The notes: generated by a model from the letters alone, not told the origin. A stretch of 64,000 bases of DNA from Plazaster borealis (GCA_021014325.1 CM037473.1:13640696-13704695), one strand, 5' to 3'. Positions 1-10,442 are shown, counted from the first letter of the stretch. Translations and numbers: made by a program.

Positions 1-139
1 TTTACGTCTATGAGCGTTTGACGTGGACCAATAAAGCCAAGGAGAAGGCCTTCAAGCAGCAGTTTGTGCAATATGCCTCAGAGAAGCTGAAACTATTGGT
101 CAACTTCACCAGTGCAAATCTTAGCCATCAGATTCAGCA
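1..139 (+). CDS. Mitofusin (MFN1/2/Marf-like), antepenultimate coding exon, 5' part outside window
   Basis: Mitofusins are large dynamin-like GTPases of the outer mitochondrial membrane that tether and fuse mitochondria. Codons run from base 3 and give [20 protein letters not shown] followed by [14 protein letters not shown], which I recognise as the start of the cytosolic C-terminal HR2 helical region of animal mitofusins. The exon ends at 139 in phase 2 (CA), followed by the donor GTAAGT at 140-145. The split Gln codon is completed by the first base of the exon at 1069. The GTPase domain and membrane segments would lie upstream of this window. An invertebrate usually has one mitofusin, so I do not choose between MFN1 and MFN2. 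Family assignment is from memory of the protein and is strong because all three exons join in phase. Confidence 0.93.
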
Positions 140-366
140 GTAAGTACATTATTAACAAACAAAAATATCCGAGTCCAGTGTTAAAACAATTTGAATTGTA
201 GTATTTGACTGTAGATTTTTTAAAAGGGCTACGGAGTATGTTGAAGGCCTGAAAGTCACTTCAAAGCCACGGCTTTTGGTTAAAAAATTACGGTACAAAT
301 GACTGTCTTCAAGTCTCAAATAAAAAAAACATAATGAGCTTCCCTTGGACGCGTCCTCTTTCCCAG

Positions 367-415
367 GAAGTTGCCTAGCACAGTCTATTGTGTGTGGAAG
401 CTGACAATTTTAGTA
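367..415 (+). pseudogene. Decayed duplicate of the mitofusin exon at 1069, inside the preceding intron
   Basis: The stretch from about 329 (ACATAATGAGCTTCCCTTGG) through a polypyrimidine tract and acceptor CCCAG at 362-366 closely matches 1031-1068, the real acceptor region. The following ~49 bases match the start of the real exon with many substitutions: GGAAGTTGCC against GGAGCTGTCG, and GGAAGCTGACAA against GGAGGTTGACAA. The frame is destroyed and no donor is seen, so it cannot substitute for the functional exon. I infer an old tandem duplication of part of intron plus exon, about 700 bp apart. Confidence 0.7.
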
Positions 416-892
416 CAAATGACGTTGTTATACCACGGTAACAGATTGTGAATTTTTATTGGTCGAGAACCAATCACGTGATGTGATACAAAGATGCATG
501 TAACATGGCTTAGGCTGAAAATCCATGTGTCCGTCATGCGTTGTGCGTAATGCGCAACGCTTAAAAATACACGCATATTGGGTACTGTGTTATCCATAAA
601 AAGGATGTGCATTGTTAGCGTCTATATTTATTTTTAAGGATGCGCACTACGCATCACGCACATCGCATGGGGGTAACATGAGTGATGTATCCCTAGGGAT
701 ACATTACCTTGATCGTCCCCACCGTTGGTCGATTTACAGCGCCTTGTACGATTAGAAACACTAACAGCCCCGGGCTCGAGGGAGCAGTGAAAATTGTTTG
801 ATTTTAAGAACTGTTCGTCTATTTATTAAACCATGCCAACTTAGTCGTAATAATGTTTGAAGACAGAAGAGGAATCTATTACCATGTTATAA
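416..892. other. Mitofusin intron sequence with short palindromes
   Basis: Intron between the exons ending at 139 and starting at 1069. It holds a near-perfect short palindrome around TATCCCTAGGGATA (about 687-700) and several inverted GCGTAATGCGCAACGC-type stretches near 535-665. No open frame with splice signals is seen. The palindromes look like remnants of foldback or MITE sequence. Confidence 0.5.
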
Positions 893-1013
893 CAAAACAA
901 TTGTTGCAGGCTGTGACAGGATCCATGGGTTTTGTACACCCTCGGGGGCAAATGGCACCTTCGGCTTCGTACAAAACACCATGGATCCTGCCACAGCATG
1001 CAACAATTGTATA
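893..1013. mobile_element. Hairpin MITE-like element in mitofusin intron
   Basis: Two arms of about 45 bases are inverted copies. The left arm reads ACAATTGTTGCAGGCTGTGA then CAGGATCCATGG and GTTTTGTAC. The right arm reads GTACAAAACACCATGGATCC then TGCCACAGCATGC and AACAATTGT. A loop of about 30 bases separates them. The whole element would fold into one long stem and sits about 55 bases upstream of the exon acceptor at 1067-1068. It is non-coding, and its family is unknown to me. Confidence 0.75.
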
Positions 1014-1068
1014 GTGTTCACTTCTCAAAACCATAATGACCTTTCCTTGGACTCGTCCTCTTTCCCAG

Positions 1069-1203
1069 GGAGCTGTCGGGCACCTTTTCCCGTTTGTGCC
1101 TGGAGGTTGACAACTCCCGTGACTCGCTGAAGAAAGAGCTGATCCAACTGGAAGCAGAGAGTCAGAAACTGGAAGCCATGATGTCCAGAGCCAAGGTCTT
1201 AAG
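1069..1203 (+). CDS. Mitofusin, penultimate coding exon (HR2 coiled coil)
   Basis: Acceptor TTTCCCAG ends at 1068 and donor GTAAAC starts at 1204. The first base completes the Gln codon from the exon ending at 139. Then 44 codons follow, beginning ELSGTFSRLCLEVDNSRDSL and ending MMSRAKVLR, where the last Arg is completed by the next exon. The composition (KKELIQLEAESQKLEAM) is strongly amphipathic and coiled-coil-like, as expected for the HR2 domain that mediates mitochondrial tethering. Length and phase match the animal family. The exon appears intact. Its partial decayed copy lies 700 bp upstream. Confidence 0.93.
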
Positions 1204-1420
1204 GTAAACAATCGCATCTCTTGTAAACATTTACAGGTTTGATCCTAATAATGGTTAAAAGTTACAAAGAGTCGGACTTAAGAGGGTTTTTTCTGCAATA
1301 TTCTAAATGTTGATTGGTTGTGTCTGCTATTTGACTACGGATTAAGCACATGTTTCGGTAAATTCAACTTATTCATTTTTCTTTACCCTTATCCCTTTTT
1401 AAAGATTTTAGTTTCCGCAA

Positions 1421-1725
1421 GAGGCTTGTACCAAAATGCCCATAGCATTCGCAAACAGCTTATACCAAAATACCCAGATCTGCTGTAAATGGCTTGTAAT
1501 AAAATGCCCAAAGCGGCAGCAAACAGCTCGTACCAAAATGCCCAGATCTGCTGTAAATGGCTTGTAATAAAATGCCCAAAGCGGCAGCAAACAGCTCGTA
1601 CCAAAATGCCCATTGTGGCCCAACTGGCTTGTACTAAAATGCCCATTGTGGCCCAACTGGCTTGTACTAAAATGCCATATCGGCCCCATAAATGCTGTCC
1701 ATTATGCTTGTACCAAAACAGATGC
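1421..1725. repeat. Nested ~30/98-bp minisatellite in the last mitofusin intron
   Basis: The core GCTTGTACCAAAATGCCCA recurs about nine times, alternating with GATCTGCTGTAAATG, AGCGGCAGCAAACAGC and TTGTGGCCCAACTG segments. This makes a ~30-bp unit arranged in a higher-order period of about 98 bp. Open frames on both strands across it are repeat by-products. It lies wholly in the intron between 1203 and 2231. Confidence 0.8.
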
Positions 1726-2230
1726 AAGATTTACCCTACTTTAACAGAAAGGTCAAAGTAAAGGTCATGGCCTGATCTGACTTTTTAAAAATGTTTTCCA
1801 TCTACAGATAGTATCTACATTTCTAAAACAAAACAAAATTTGGTTTCATGTTTTTTTTTCAGATGAACAAAATCCAAAATATTAGCCATATCCGGAGTTA
1901 TTCTTGTGATGATTATACAGAGATGCATGACCTCTTCTAACTATAGCAGTGTTCCGGGATGATTTCATTGGCCCGTTTTTTGGGACTGTGTATCAGCCCT
2001 ATTTGTAAAACATTGGTATTGCTTACAAAACACCTTGTGACCCTAAAATGACCTTTGTGAAAGTTGCGATCAAAATTAAGTTTGGAAGTCAGCGTTGAGC
2101 GTGTGATAGTTGAATAATTTATACTGAGAATAACTGGGATGTTTGTCCTTCATGAATATTGCCCATTGTTGTAGCTTCCCTGTGAGGAATTAACATTAAT
2201 AAATTTCATTTGACCTGTGTATTGTATTAG

Positions 2231-2294
2231 GAACAAGGCAGGGTGGCTGGACAGTGAACTAGATCGCTACATCCGGACATACCTACAACACTAA
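2231..2294 (+). CDS. Mitofusin, terminal coding exon with stop
   Basis: Acceptor TGTATTAG ends at 2230. The first G completes the Arg codon, then NKAGWLDSELDRYIRTYLQ and a final His are followed by TAA at 2292-2294. The KAGWLDSEL motif is the highly conserved extreme C-terminus of animal mitofusins, closing the HR2 helix. The three exons here encode 111 residues without a frameshift. A possible poly(A) signal AATAAA lies at 2322-2327, and a second at 2840-2845 falls inside a later-inserted MITE. Confidence 0.93.
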
Positions 2295-2321
2295 AAAGCA
2301 AGAGATGGATGCTTCAAGATG

Positions 2322-2327
2322 AATAAA
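2322..2327 (+). promoter_or_regulatory. Candidate poly(A) signal AATAAA
   Basis: AATAAA lies 28 bases after the mitofusin stop codon. That would give a very short 3'UTR, so a more distal site is possible. The stretch 2328-2808 shows no other feature and is probably 3'UTR or intergenic. Confidence 0.3.
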
Positions 2328-2812
2328 GACGTTGAGGGGTAAATTGGTACAGCATTCCAAGCCTCTAGATTTCAAGAAACATAACATAACCCTCCGACAA
2401 ACTATCGTCACACTGGCTGCAGATGTTTCGGAAAAAAGAGGAGTTTACCAGTAACATGTTATGTTTTGCTTTATATGATAAAAGATGCCATGCAAGGCAA
2501 TTGTTTTATTGTGGAAAATATATTTGTTATTTACAGTTGACCATTACACACAGCGCTAAGTAAACATTGGAAACCTAGACCTAAATTGCATATTGATTTA
2601 TATGCCCATGTCACACACTGGTACAAAAATGGCGTCACGACCTTCGTCTATTTTTAAACTGGGAGAACTAGGTTTCAAGCTAATTTGATTGAATTCAACC
2701 TGTACGAGCGACTATTGTACAAGAAGTAGGGTCTCATCTCTGCAACCAATATTCTGTGGAATTATATTTTTGAGTTTGTTGGCTTTTGCCAGACTCTTTT
2801 CACATTGTTTAA

Positions 2813-3172
2813 TTGGTAATGACTCTGAAAATTAATGGCAATAAAAACTTACAGCCGCTTTGGATAGTATAATGCACTTTGAGAAACTTATCACTTTTAG
2901 AAGTACTGGATAAAGATTTCACTTTTTATCCTCACAATTTTGAATCTGAGAAGCGCTACTGACAGTAAGGTTTCTCGGATTGTGTATTCCAATTGCAGAT
3001 TATTCTTCCTGTTTGGATATACCGGGTAACCAATCCAAATGTTCAGCAATATCTCAAAAATGCTAACTCTTTTGAATTGAAATTTTCACAGGTTAGTTTT
3101 ATGGTAAACATCTACAAGTATATAGGATTGGAACAAACAGTGGGTTTCAATTACCAAACGTATACAATCCCT
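2813..3172 (-). mobile_element. TTAA-flanked MITE, subfamily C, minus orientation, one terminus decayed
   Basis: The segment is the reverse complement of the element at 56278-56646 along its length. Shared blocks include ATAGTATAATGCACTTT and CAATTACCAAACGTATACAA. The right end reads TACCAAACGTATACAATCCC followed by TTAA at 3173-3176. The left end has TTAA at 2809-2812, but the outer ~15 bases of the inverted repeat are lost. It is non-coding. TTAA target duplications suggest mobilisation by a piggyBac- or Kolobok-type transposase, which is inference. Confidence 0.75.
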
Positions 3173-3204
3173 TTAAGCAGAAAATATTGCTTAACAATTG
3201 TCTG

Positions 3205-3352
3205 CTAAGCAGAAATGAGCAGGATACCAGTCACAAATTGTACATGTGACATGGTAGTTTGGCTGGTAACCTTACTCTGGTAAGCATAATTTTGTTGTGC
3301 TTAGCTACCTTTTTTTGTTTAAGCAGCTCTATGAAATTTGGCCCAGATCTTC
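3205..3352. repeat. Degenerate copy of the GGGCCCA/TGCTTAAGCAG dispersed repeat
   Basis: The parts GGTAGTTTGGCTGGTAACC, TTGTTGTGCTTAGC and GCAGCTCTATGAAATTTGGC occur in the same order as in the better-preserved copy at 9401-9583. The hairpin is eroded here. No coding content. Confidence 0.6.
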
Positions 3353-3734
3353 CAGAGTGGTAATAGTACAAATTTGACATGTGAGATTGTACATTCTCAT
3401 GTGGTGATAAACACTTTGTCACCGATACGGTCACATTTTCGTATGGGTTCAACATAGCTTACTAATAATAGGTTTTTGGGGTCAAAGTTCAATGTACATC
3501 AATCTTATAAGGATAGTACCCTTATGTGAATATCAATTTGGCCATAATACTGGTATTGAAACCCTCCTACTCTTGGTAACCTTTTCCAGCGAGCTGATGT
3601 GTAAAATGGCACAACTGTTCACAGAACTAACAGTGTACATGTGTCTACTGTTTGGAGCACTTGACGCATGATGTTATGTGTATGCTGGCATAGTTTATAT
3701 TTTATTCAAAACCATTGAGGATGATATTGTCATG

Positions 3735-3990
3735 GCTGAATGGTCTAGTGCACTGCACTCAAGTTCTAGTGGTTAAGTCATCGGGATGTGGGTTCGAATC
3801 CCGGTGGTGACACTTGTATCCTTGAGCAAAACTACAATTGCGTTTCATCACCCAGGTGTAATTGGGTACCTATGAGGGCAGAGATGGTTCTTGTGCTTGA
3901 TTTAGCTTGAAGTGCTACATCCTTGGCAGCACAGGCTGTGTACTATCTGTCCAGCTGAGATGGTTTGAAAAATGAAATAATGGCCCATTG
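3735..3990 (+). mobile_element. tRNA-Leu-like SINE (family S1)
   Basis: The head resembles a leucine tRNA: GTCATGGCTGAATGGTCTAG (A box), an anticodon-loop-like CTCAAGT (CAA), a long variable region, the B box GGTTCGAATCC, and a 3' GTGAC that pairs with the 5' GTCA. A conserved tRNA-unrelated body follows (ATCCTTGAGC, TCACCCAGG, GAGGGCAGAGATGGTTC) and is shared with 56065-56270. The extra body and second copy make it a SINE and not a functional tRNA gene. Confidence 0.75.
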
Positions 3991-4955
3991 ACCAGGGGTA
4001 ATAATGTCAAGTGTTGTTATGTTTACAGGCGTCTGATTTCTTAGGATTTTTCCTGATTTCAGGATTGTTCTCAAAATCTCCTTTGACCGTCAAATTTTCT
4101 TGAAAGAAGTAAAGCAGTCACCAAAGAGGGAAAGAAATAATCCACATTGTGTTCAAACCTGTAGTTTTGTATTACTGGTGATACACTGAGTCTGTAAACC
4201 TCCTGAATTGTAACATCTGTGATGTTCTGGGTCTAGACAGAGGGAAACCCAGACCCAAAAGCCACATTTCCGTATGTCTCACATTCTTCAAATCATCCCT
4301 GTATTAAATTATCAAACAGTAGGAAGGTTTTTTAAAAGTGAAAAACAAAGTCCGTTTTTCATTAAGCTAGCCTTTTTTCCTTTCCCCATTTAATGAAAAC
4401 CGAATGCTTTCGACTTTTTTTCTTTGTTGTAAAAGAAAAAGATTATGAGATTAAATATAAGGTGCCTATTTCCGCCAAACTAGAGTACAGATGCTGTACC
4501 TTTACCGTTTGATAGATGCATGCTTCATTATCATAGTGCGGATCCACTTTTGGAAGTGAGAGTGACCCGTCTTGGACATGCCAATGCCACTACAGAATGA
4601 ACTTAGTAATGGTCAGAAGTGATCTGGGCTCTCTTCTCGCAATTTCAGAGAAAACGATTCAGTTTCCAACTTTTTACTTTATTGTGCAATTTATATTAAC
4701 ATACTGCAAGATATCTTTCCCCTTTCTTTCTATTGTACAAAGTTGTCGTTCAAACTTTATGTGCAAAATGAAAAAATCTTCTGATCTTAAAAATGAATCG
4801 TCCATTTTCACTCCTATTCAGCGATTTCATTTGAAGTTGTTTCATTATGATATTCTAATCAAAACATTATCTTAAACAGTGTATTCATTTGGTGTTTTTA
4901 ATTCATATAGAGGTGATGAATTGCCTGAATTTGTTTGCATTATTCTTTTGGCTCT
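3991..4955. other. Intergenic, nothing recognised
   Basis: AT-rich unique-looking sequence with no long frame, hairpin or family match that I can see. The 92-codon open frame at 4597 shows no domain or splice context. Confidence 0.4.
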
Positions 4956-5720
4956 AGATCTCACTGTGAATCGAGCTGGGAATCTGGCTATGAATCTAAC
5001 TATGGATCTGGCTACATGTATATGTCTGGCTTTGGATTAAACTAGGGATCTGGCTACATATATAGATCCAGCTACAGATCTAGCTATGAATCTGGCTACA
5101 TAGATAGACATGGCTATGGATCTGGCTACATATATAGATAGATCCAGCTACAGATCTAGCTATGAATCTGGCTACATAGATAGACATGGCTATGGATCTG
5201 GCTACATGTATAGATCCAGCTACAGATCTGGCTGTTGATCTGGCTATGAATCTGGCTACATAGATAGATATGGCTATGAATCTGGCTAAAATAGATAGAC
5301 CTGGCTGTGGATCTGGCTAAGTGTATAGATCCAGCTACAGCTCTGGCTAGTGATCTAGCTATGAATCTGGCTACATAGATAGATCCGGCTATGGGTCCTG
5401 CTTTGGATACAGATGTACATGTACATGTGTGTATCCGTTATTGGCTTACCTATGCGATTATGTATCCAGCTTGTAGCTCCCACTTGTGCATCTGGCTATG
5501 GATACAGCTTATGAATCCGGCTAATGGGTCTGGCCAAAGGATCCGGTTAATGGATCTGGCTAATGGATGTGGCCTTGAATCTTGCTATGGATCCAGTTGC
5601 ACGATCCAGCTTTTACAGATCCCACTTACTGATCTGGCTATGAGTCTGGCTTATGGGTCTGGCTTATGGGTCTGGCATACAGGTTTGGCTTATGGGTCTG
5701 GCTTATGGGTCCCACTATAG
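4956..5720. repeat. 12-bp-type minisatellite (GATCTGGCTATG and variants)
   Basis: About 60 loosely conserved copies of a unit near GGATCTGGCTAT are interspersed with ACATAGATAGA segments, giving a higher-order period of ~50-100 bp in the first half. The second half (5490-5720) degenerates to GGTCTGGCTTATG. The open frames at 5391-5720 reflect a unit length divisible by three and give only low-complexity Gly/Ser/Leu peptides. Confidence 0.85.
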
Positions 5721-6723
5721 ATGTGCCTATGGTCATAGTTCATCGGCTGTCTGTATGGGACCTTAAAGTGTATTGGACACGTAGGCTAACCCTCAACAGT
5801 TGTTTTAAAAATGAATCTATTTGCCAATGTGCTTTTTGGCATATAAACCCAAAAGAGAAAAAGCAATGGTACACATTTTACTCAAGAATACACTAGTGGA
5901 CTTAATTGTATTTATGCTAGAAAAATATTGTTTGACCACTCATTTATAAAGGATAATGAATCTTTATTTGGAATTTGAAATCAAATATACAAGGTTTTAC
6001 GAATGTGAACTTTGTGCATTATTTTGGTTAAATATTCTAGTTAATGTTATTTCTGAGAAAACAAAATTCAAGAAAAAAATACTTACACCAAATACCCCCG
6101 GATGAATTTGTTTTTGTTTCCTTGTACAGAATTCAGAATGTATTTTTTTTCAAAATTGAATTATCTTGCCAAGTTGTGAGGTTTGTTTTGTAAAATCCCT
6201 GAATGTTAATTCTTTTTAAATATACGCAATTGGGTACAGAATATTCGCGTACTTGTACCAGTGCTTTTCCCTGGCTGATGAATTGAGGTGAGGTGGTAAC
6301 AAGTTCAAATTGATGATTGAAGCATAATTTACACTGTCTGCAAACTGACAAGAACGCAGCGCTCCCACATATGCACAATATTTCCATCTACACATCGAAA
6401 TTATGAGTTATTGATACACAGAGGTCAAAGAAAAGCTTGTAAAAGACAGAAAATATACACTTTTCGATCAGTATTCCCATTTATGGCAAGTCTTTACAGC
6501 GCATGGTGATTGGCAAAAAATGAGGGAGGTGGTCGCTGTAAGTAGTGAGGTGGACCGCCTCACCTTTCAATGAGCAGGGGAAAACACTGGTTTATTACGA
6601 TATATGTCAGACGGTGGACAATGATCTGACAGGGTGCTCGGTGCTGTTCTTGGTCCCCTGTTCAAGTAGCCGAAAAAAATTGCCAGGACACTTTTACTCA
6701 GTTTCAGTTTAATTTGTTTAACC
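5721..6723. other. Intergenic, nothing recognised
   Basis: No domain-bearing frame, no repeat family and no convincing splice pair. The 84-codon minus frame at 6133-6387 lacks recognisable motifs. Confidence 0.4.
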
Positions 6724-6850
6724 TGGGCCCAATTTCATGGCTCTGCTTACCGTGTGACTTTGCGCTTTTGGCTCATAGAATCACGTGCTTTACAGGGGAA
6801 TGTAAGCGCAGAATTTGGTGGTAAGCAGTGCCAACAAATTTGAACTTATG
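6724..6850. repeat. Dispersed repeat related to 9401-9583
   Basis: Starts GGGCCCAATTTCATGGCTCT GCTTAC and later has GGTAAGCAGTGCC, the same terminal motif seen at 3300-3352 and 9540-9583 but in the other orientation. The centre differs, so this is a shortened or divergent member. Confidence 0.55.
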
Positions 6851-7027
6851 AATTTGAACTTATGTTTTAGAGTGTCAGAATAATAAATTTACTTTAAGAA
6901 AAGAGAGCGTCAGTTGTCCTGCCAAATGATTTAACAGTTTTTGTTTTTTGATATGGAAATAATATCGCATCATGGTCTATGTTGTGAAAATTGGTATGGG
7001 CAGTGGTGTAACCCCTCTCAGAACCCT

Positions 7028-7082
7028 TTGCCCCCCCCCCCACCCACCCCCACCCCCGCCCCCCTGCTCAGAACCCTTCCCT
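7028..7082. repeat. Poly-C tract inside a short duplication
   Basis: An interrupted C-run of about 40 bases is flanked by two copies of CTCAGAACCCTT. It is a low-complexity tract with no coding value and likely to be error-prone in assembly. Confidence 0.8.
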
Positions 7083-7468
7083 CCAACCCAAATTAGATTT
7101 AATAAAAAAATTATATCACAAAATCATAATTACAGCTTACATATCTGTTTGTGGTTTTTTTGTAATCACATCCATTGAAAACAAATAACTTGGACATACT
7201 TTGAAGGGTCATATAACGTTTATTTATTTGAATTCTTTTTAAAACGTGTAAACTATTTCTTCATTCGTAAAACAATGGATCACCAAAACAATGACAACAG
7301 GGTTTTTTTCAACCTAAATCTGGGGGAGGGGGGTACAACTGATTTCAAACTGCAGCTCTAAAATAAAGCACGGTGTTTGTTAAACAAAATGTCCTAAATT
7401 ACTTATATCGAGTTCATTACCAAAGGTGTCCTTTTATCTCAACAGTATTCCCCCCACTATTAATTTAA

Positions 7469-7840
7469 AGGCATCGTACACGTTTGGTAATTACTCAAAA
7501 TATATATTAGCATAAAAACTGACTTAGTAACGAGCAACAGAGAGCTGTTGATAGTATAAAACATTGTGAGAAACGACTCCCTCTGAAGTAACATAGTTTT
7601 TGAGAAAGAGGTAATTTCTCACTAAAATAATAAAAACCACTTGCAAGAAGTTTTTATTCCTATATCTGAAAGCACACAAATTTGTGCAACAATGGTGTTT
7701 TTTCTTTCATCATTTTCTTGCAACTTCGATGACCAATTGAGCCCAAATTTTCACAGGCTTGTTATTTTATGCATATGTTGGGATACACGAAGTGAAAATA
7801 CTGGTCTTTGACAATTACCAAACGTACTGTTCAATGCCTT
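7469..7840 (-). mobile_element. TTAA MITE, subfamily A, minus orientation
   Basis: TTAA at 7465-7468 precedes AGGCATCGTACACGTTTGGT. The opposite end has ATTACCAAACGTACTGTTCA ATGCCTT, an imperfect inverted copy. The internal sequence (GAGCAACAGAGAGCTGTTGA, ACGACTCCCTCTGAAG, TTCACAGGCTTGTTATTTTA) is shared with copies at 20219, 26833, 58590 and 62872. It abuts a subfamily B element immediately to the right. Confidence 0.85.
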
Positions 7841-7841
7841 G

Positions 7842-8180
7842 AAAGGTATTGTACACTTTTGGTAACAGCTCAAAATCAGTGTCCACATTTTGTGTGATTC
7901 AACATATGCATGAACAAACAAACCTGTGAAAGTTTGAGCTTAATTGGTCATCGAGATCAAGAGAAAATAGTGAAAAGAGACCTTATGTGTTTTCTGTTTT
8001 TTCAAAATATCGCGCGTGATAAAAACTGTTGTTTTACTCATTTCTCAGAAACGATAGCATTTTAGGCAGAAATATTTTAAGGAACCCTTTCTACCATTAC
8101 TAACTTTAAATCATGTAAGTTATGTGTGAATCTGTGAACATTTGTGTTTTTCGATCTTACCAATAGTGTACAGGGCCTTT
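7842..8180 (+). mobile_element. TTAA MITE, subfamily B
   Basis: Begins AAAGGTATTGTACACTTTTG GTAA and ends CTTACCAATAGTGTACAGGG CC followed by TTTAA. The middle shares AACATATGCAT and AATTGGTCATCGA with subfamily A, but the 3' half is different. It lies head to tail against 7469-7840, probably an insertion at the neighbour's terminus. Confidence 0.75.
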
Positions 8181-8870
8181 AAGCCCACAAATTGTACGTG
8201 GAAGTGTAAATATGAATATGCATGTGGGCTTATGATTGGCTGTTATTGGCTGAAATAAGTGGGATGACAATATCCTTCTGCATGCTGGATTTACCCTTAT
8301 TTGAAGAGGTCTTCGCTGTCAAATTTGGATGTAAACAATCTCTTAGGTCAAAATGTTTCTTTTAAAACGATATTGCCAACTTTCAGCAAGGAATATAACA
8401 ACATTAACAAAATCAATGAACTTACTGATGGACTGTGTACATGTAGGTGATGTATGTGTGACGTAGTAGGTGAAATGCTGACGTAGTGTGGGTGGTCAAA
8501 TACTGTCACTTAAAAATTGCACTTCTTTGCTAACGCACGTGGGGAAATTTTCCAACCGCATTCGATGGGCAAACGTGCACAAATTGCGTTGCTTTATCAA
8601 CATGGACAAGTTTGCCGATTCAACAAGAATAGAAAAAACACTTTGGTAAGTTTATGGTGTTCTTTTAAAAATAATAAATGATTGAATAAAGTGTTTTTGA
8701 GAGGGTTTGTGTTCAGCAACAATTTCAAACGTAGGCTAAACAAATTGAGAGAAACTGTGTCAACCTCGCATTCGACACAACAAGCGGGGGCCACATAAGT
8801 CACTGAGTTTGAATCTGAATTAGTCGGCAAAGCATCCTATGGAAACCTCACACCAACTTTTAAATAAGAC
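8181..8870. other. Intergenic, nothing recognised
   Basis: No frame with domain signals and no repeat match noticed. There is a short pair of GATGTATGTGTGACGTAGTA / GTGAAATGCTGACGTAGTG direct motifs near 8448-8490. Confidence 0.35.
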
Positions 8871-8871
8871 A

Positions 8872-9030
8872 AAGAAGCCGAAATTTCAGTTTTTAGACGT
8901 GGGAGAAAACCCCAACATGGAAAACCCACGCAGGAAGGTAGAGACTGAAACTGGAATTCGTGGAAACCCAATCCTCAAGTCAAGGCTCCGTCCCGTGGAA
9001 TCGAACCAGAAGTGAAAGGCTGAGCCAACC
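8872..9030 (-). mobile_element. tRNA-derived SINE (family S2), 5' part, minus strand
   Basis: Reverse-complemented, the copy starts GGTTGGCTCAGCC and has a degenerate B box GGTTCGATTCC. It continues with GGGTTTCCACG, CTGCGTGGGTTTTC and CTCCCACGTCTAAAAACTGA, in the same order as the copy at 11996-12296. The 3' tail is missing. Confidence 0.75.
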
Positions 9031-9400
9031 TGAATGAATATTTAATTTTCATTAATTTTCATAAAAAATATTTCATTGCTTGCTATGATACACCTCACAA
9101 TTTAGAGGACCAAATGCTCTGTAATTTCCCTGTACAAAATTCGGAAAAGATGCCGAATCAGACTGTTTAGTGTTAGTAGGGCCTCCATGGTACAGTGTCA
9201 GTGACACTGTTTCATTTATTATGACCAAAACAGTATTTTATTCTTATCTGCGTACCTATGGGCCATCCAAAGCCAACATTTACAAGACCGTACAGAAACT
9301 GAGACGATGTGTTTCCCTATACTAGTCCAAGTTACTGGCTGGAACCAATAATACTTTTTAAAACATTTTGACATCATCTGGCATATGTAGGGTCTGAATT

Positions 9401-9583
9401 GGCCCAGGATTACCAACCAAATTTCCACGTGATTTTCAGGATAAGCAAACAACAGCTGAATACCAGTAACAAGCAATATGCAACACATGGAAATTTGGTT
9501 GGTAATCCTGTTTTTATCAAGGAAGAAATTTCATGCTAAGCAAATTGTTGTGCTTAGCAGCTCTATGAATTTGGGCCCAGGTT
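9401..9583. mobile_element. Hairpin-containing dispersed element
   Basis: Arm CAGGATTACCAACCAAATTT CCACGTG at 9405-9430 is inverted at 9485-9510 as ACATGGAAATTTGGTTGGTA ATCCTG. The element continues to TTGTGCTTAGCAGCTCTATG AATTTGGGCCCA. GGCCCA at the left and GGGCCCA at the right suggest termini. Divergent relatives lie at 3205 and 6724. Confidence 0.75.
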
Positions 9584-9624
9584 GGACTCCTCCGTTGCAC
9601 TGACGTCCTACCAGGGCGAGGTCT

Positions 9625-9885
9625 GAGTTAGCCCCGAAAAATAGTGCCAATTGCAATACACTTCTTGGCCCTAGCCCCACATTAGTATCACTCAGGAACT
9701 GTAATGGTCTTTCGAATGGAACACATTGTTGTTTGCCACAATTTTTTTCCCCCGTTTTCACTTACCATTGCCTGACTGTTGAGAGGAAATTAGAACAATT
9801 TTGTGCAAGCTCGTTTAGGTGTAATTTTATGAAGAATCTCCAATCCGAGCTGGCAACCAGACGTTTAAACATTGTCGGTGATAAA
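9625..9885 (+). repeat. ~255-bp repeat, copy 1 (most diverged)
   Basis: Contains AGCCCCGAAAAATAGTGCCA, TTTTGTGCAAGCTCGTTTAG and ACATTGTCGG in the same order as the copies at 9950 and 10443 (the latter inverted). All three carry the AGCCCC(AT)AAATAGTGCC end. No intact coding frame. Confidence 0.65.
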
Positions 9886-9949
9886 TTCCATTTATTTTTT
9901 GGTCATTGTTAACCACAATTCAACTTAGGCATGCAACTTTTTAGTTGGG

Positions 9950-10206
9950 GTAATTGTAGCCCCATAAATAGTGCCAACACGCTGGACTCCCTTCGCTTCT
10001 TAGCCCTACGCCCACGTAGCATCAGGAGGTGAGATGATCTTTTGCATAGAAACCTGCATTTTTTTGCAAGATTTTCCCCCAAGTTGTCACTTACCAATGC
10101 GCAATTGTAAAGAGCACATTAAAAACGATTTTGTGCAAGCTCGTTTTATCAGTGTTATTTTTCTTTGAGTTGACAATCACTCGTTTTTAAAACATTGTCG
10201 GCGTTA
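9950..10206 (+). repeat. ~255-bp repeat, copy 2, left arm of an inverted pair
   Basis: Reads AGCCCCATAAATAGTGCCAA, then GGTGAGATGATCTTTTGCAT, GATTTTGTGCAAGCTCGTTT and CAATCACTCG up to TTGTCGGCG. It matches the reverse complement of 10443-10697 over its full length. Together they bracket 10207-10442. Confidence 0.8.
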
Positions 10207-10442
10207 TGATGTTTACAGACTCGCATAGTGTGTGATGCAAACAGTATCATGATTTCCCTACCCATTCTAGTTGGTAGTCTATTAGTCAAGGCGTTATTCA
10301 TCACACACAGCACCACTACTGTGGAACACAAACGAGCAGCAAGCAGCATGGAGTAAAACTGCAATGTAGCGACACGAAAAAGACTTGATAGTTAATGCTG
10401 CTGTTTTAGCGAATCAAATCATGCGCAGCATCAGTAAACATG
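10207..10442. other. Core between the inverted ~255-bp arms
   Basis: About 236 bases of unique-looking sequence without a convincing coding frame. With the two arms it forms a ~750-bp palindrome that could be a non-autonomous foldback-type element. Confidence 0.45.

Noticed and set aside
3735..3820. Functional tRNA-Leu gene
   Set aside because: Conserved extra body shared with 56065-56270 shows a SINE.
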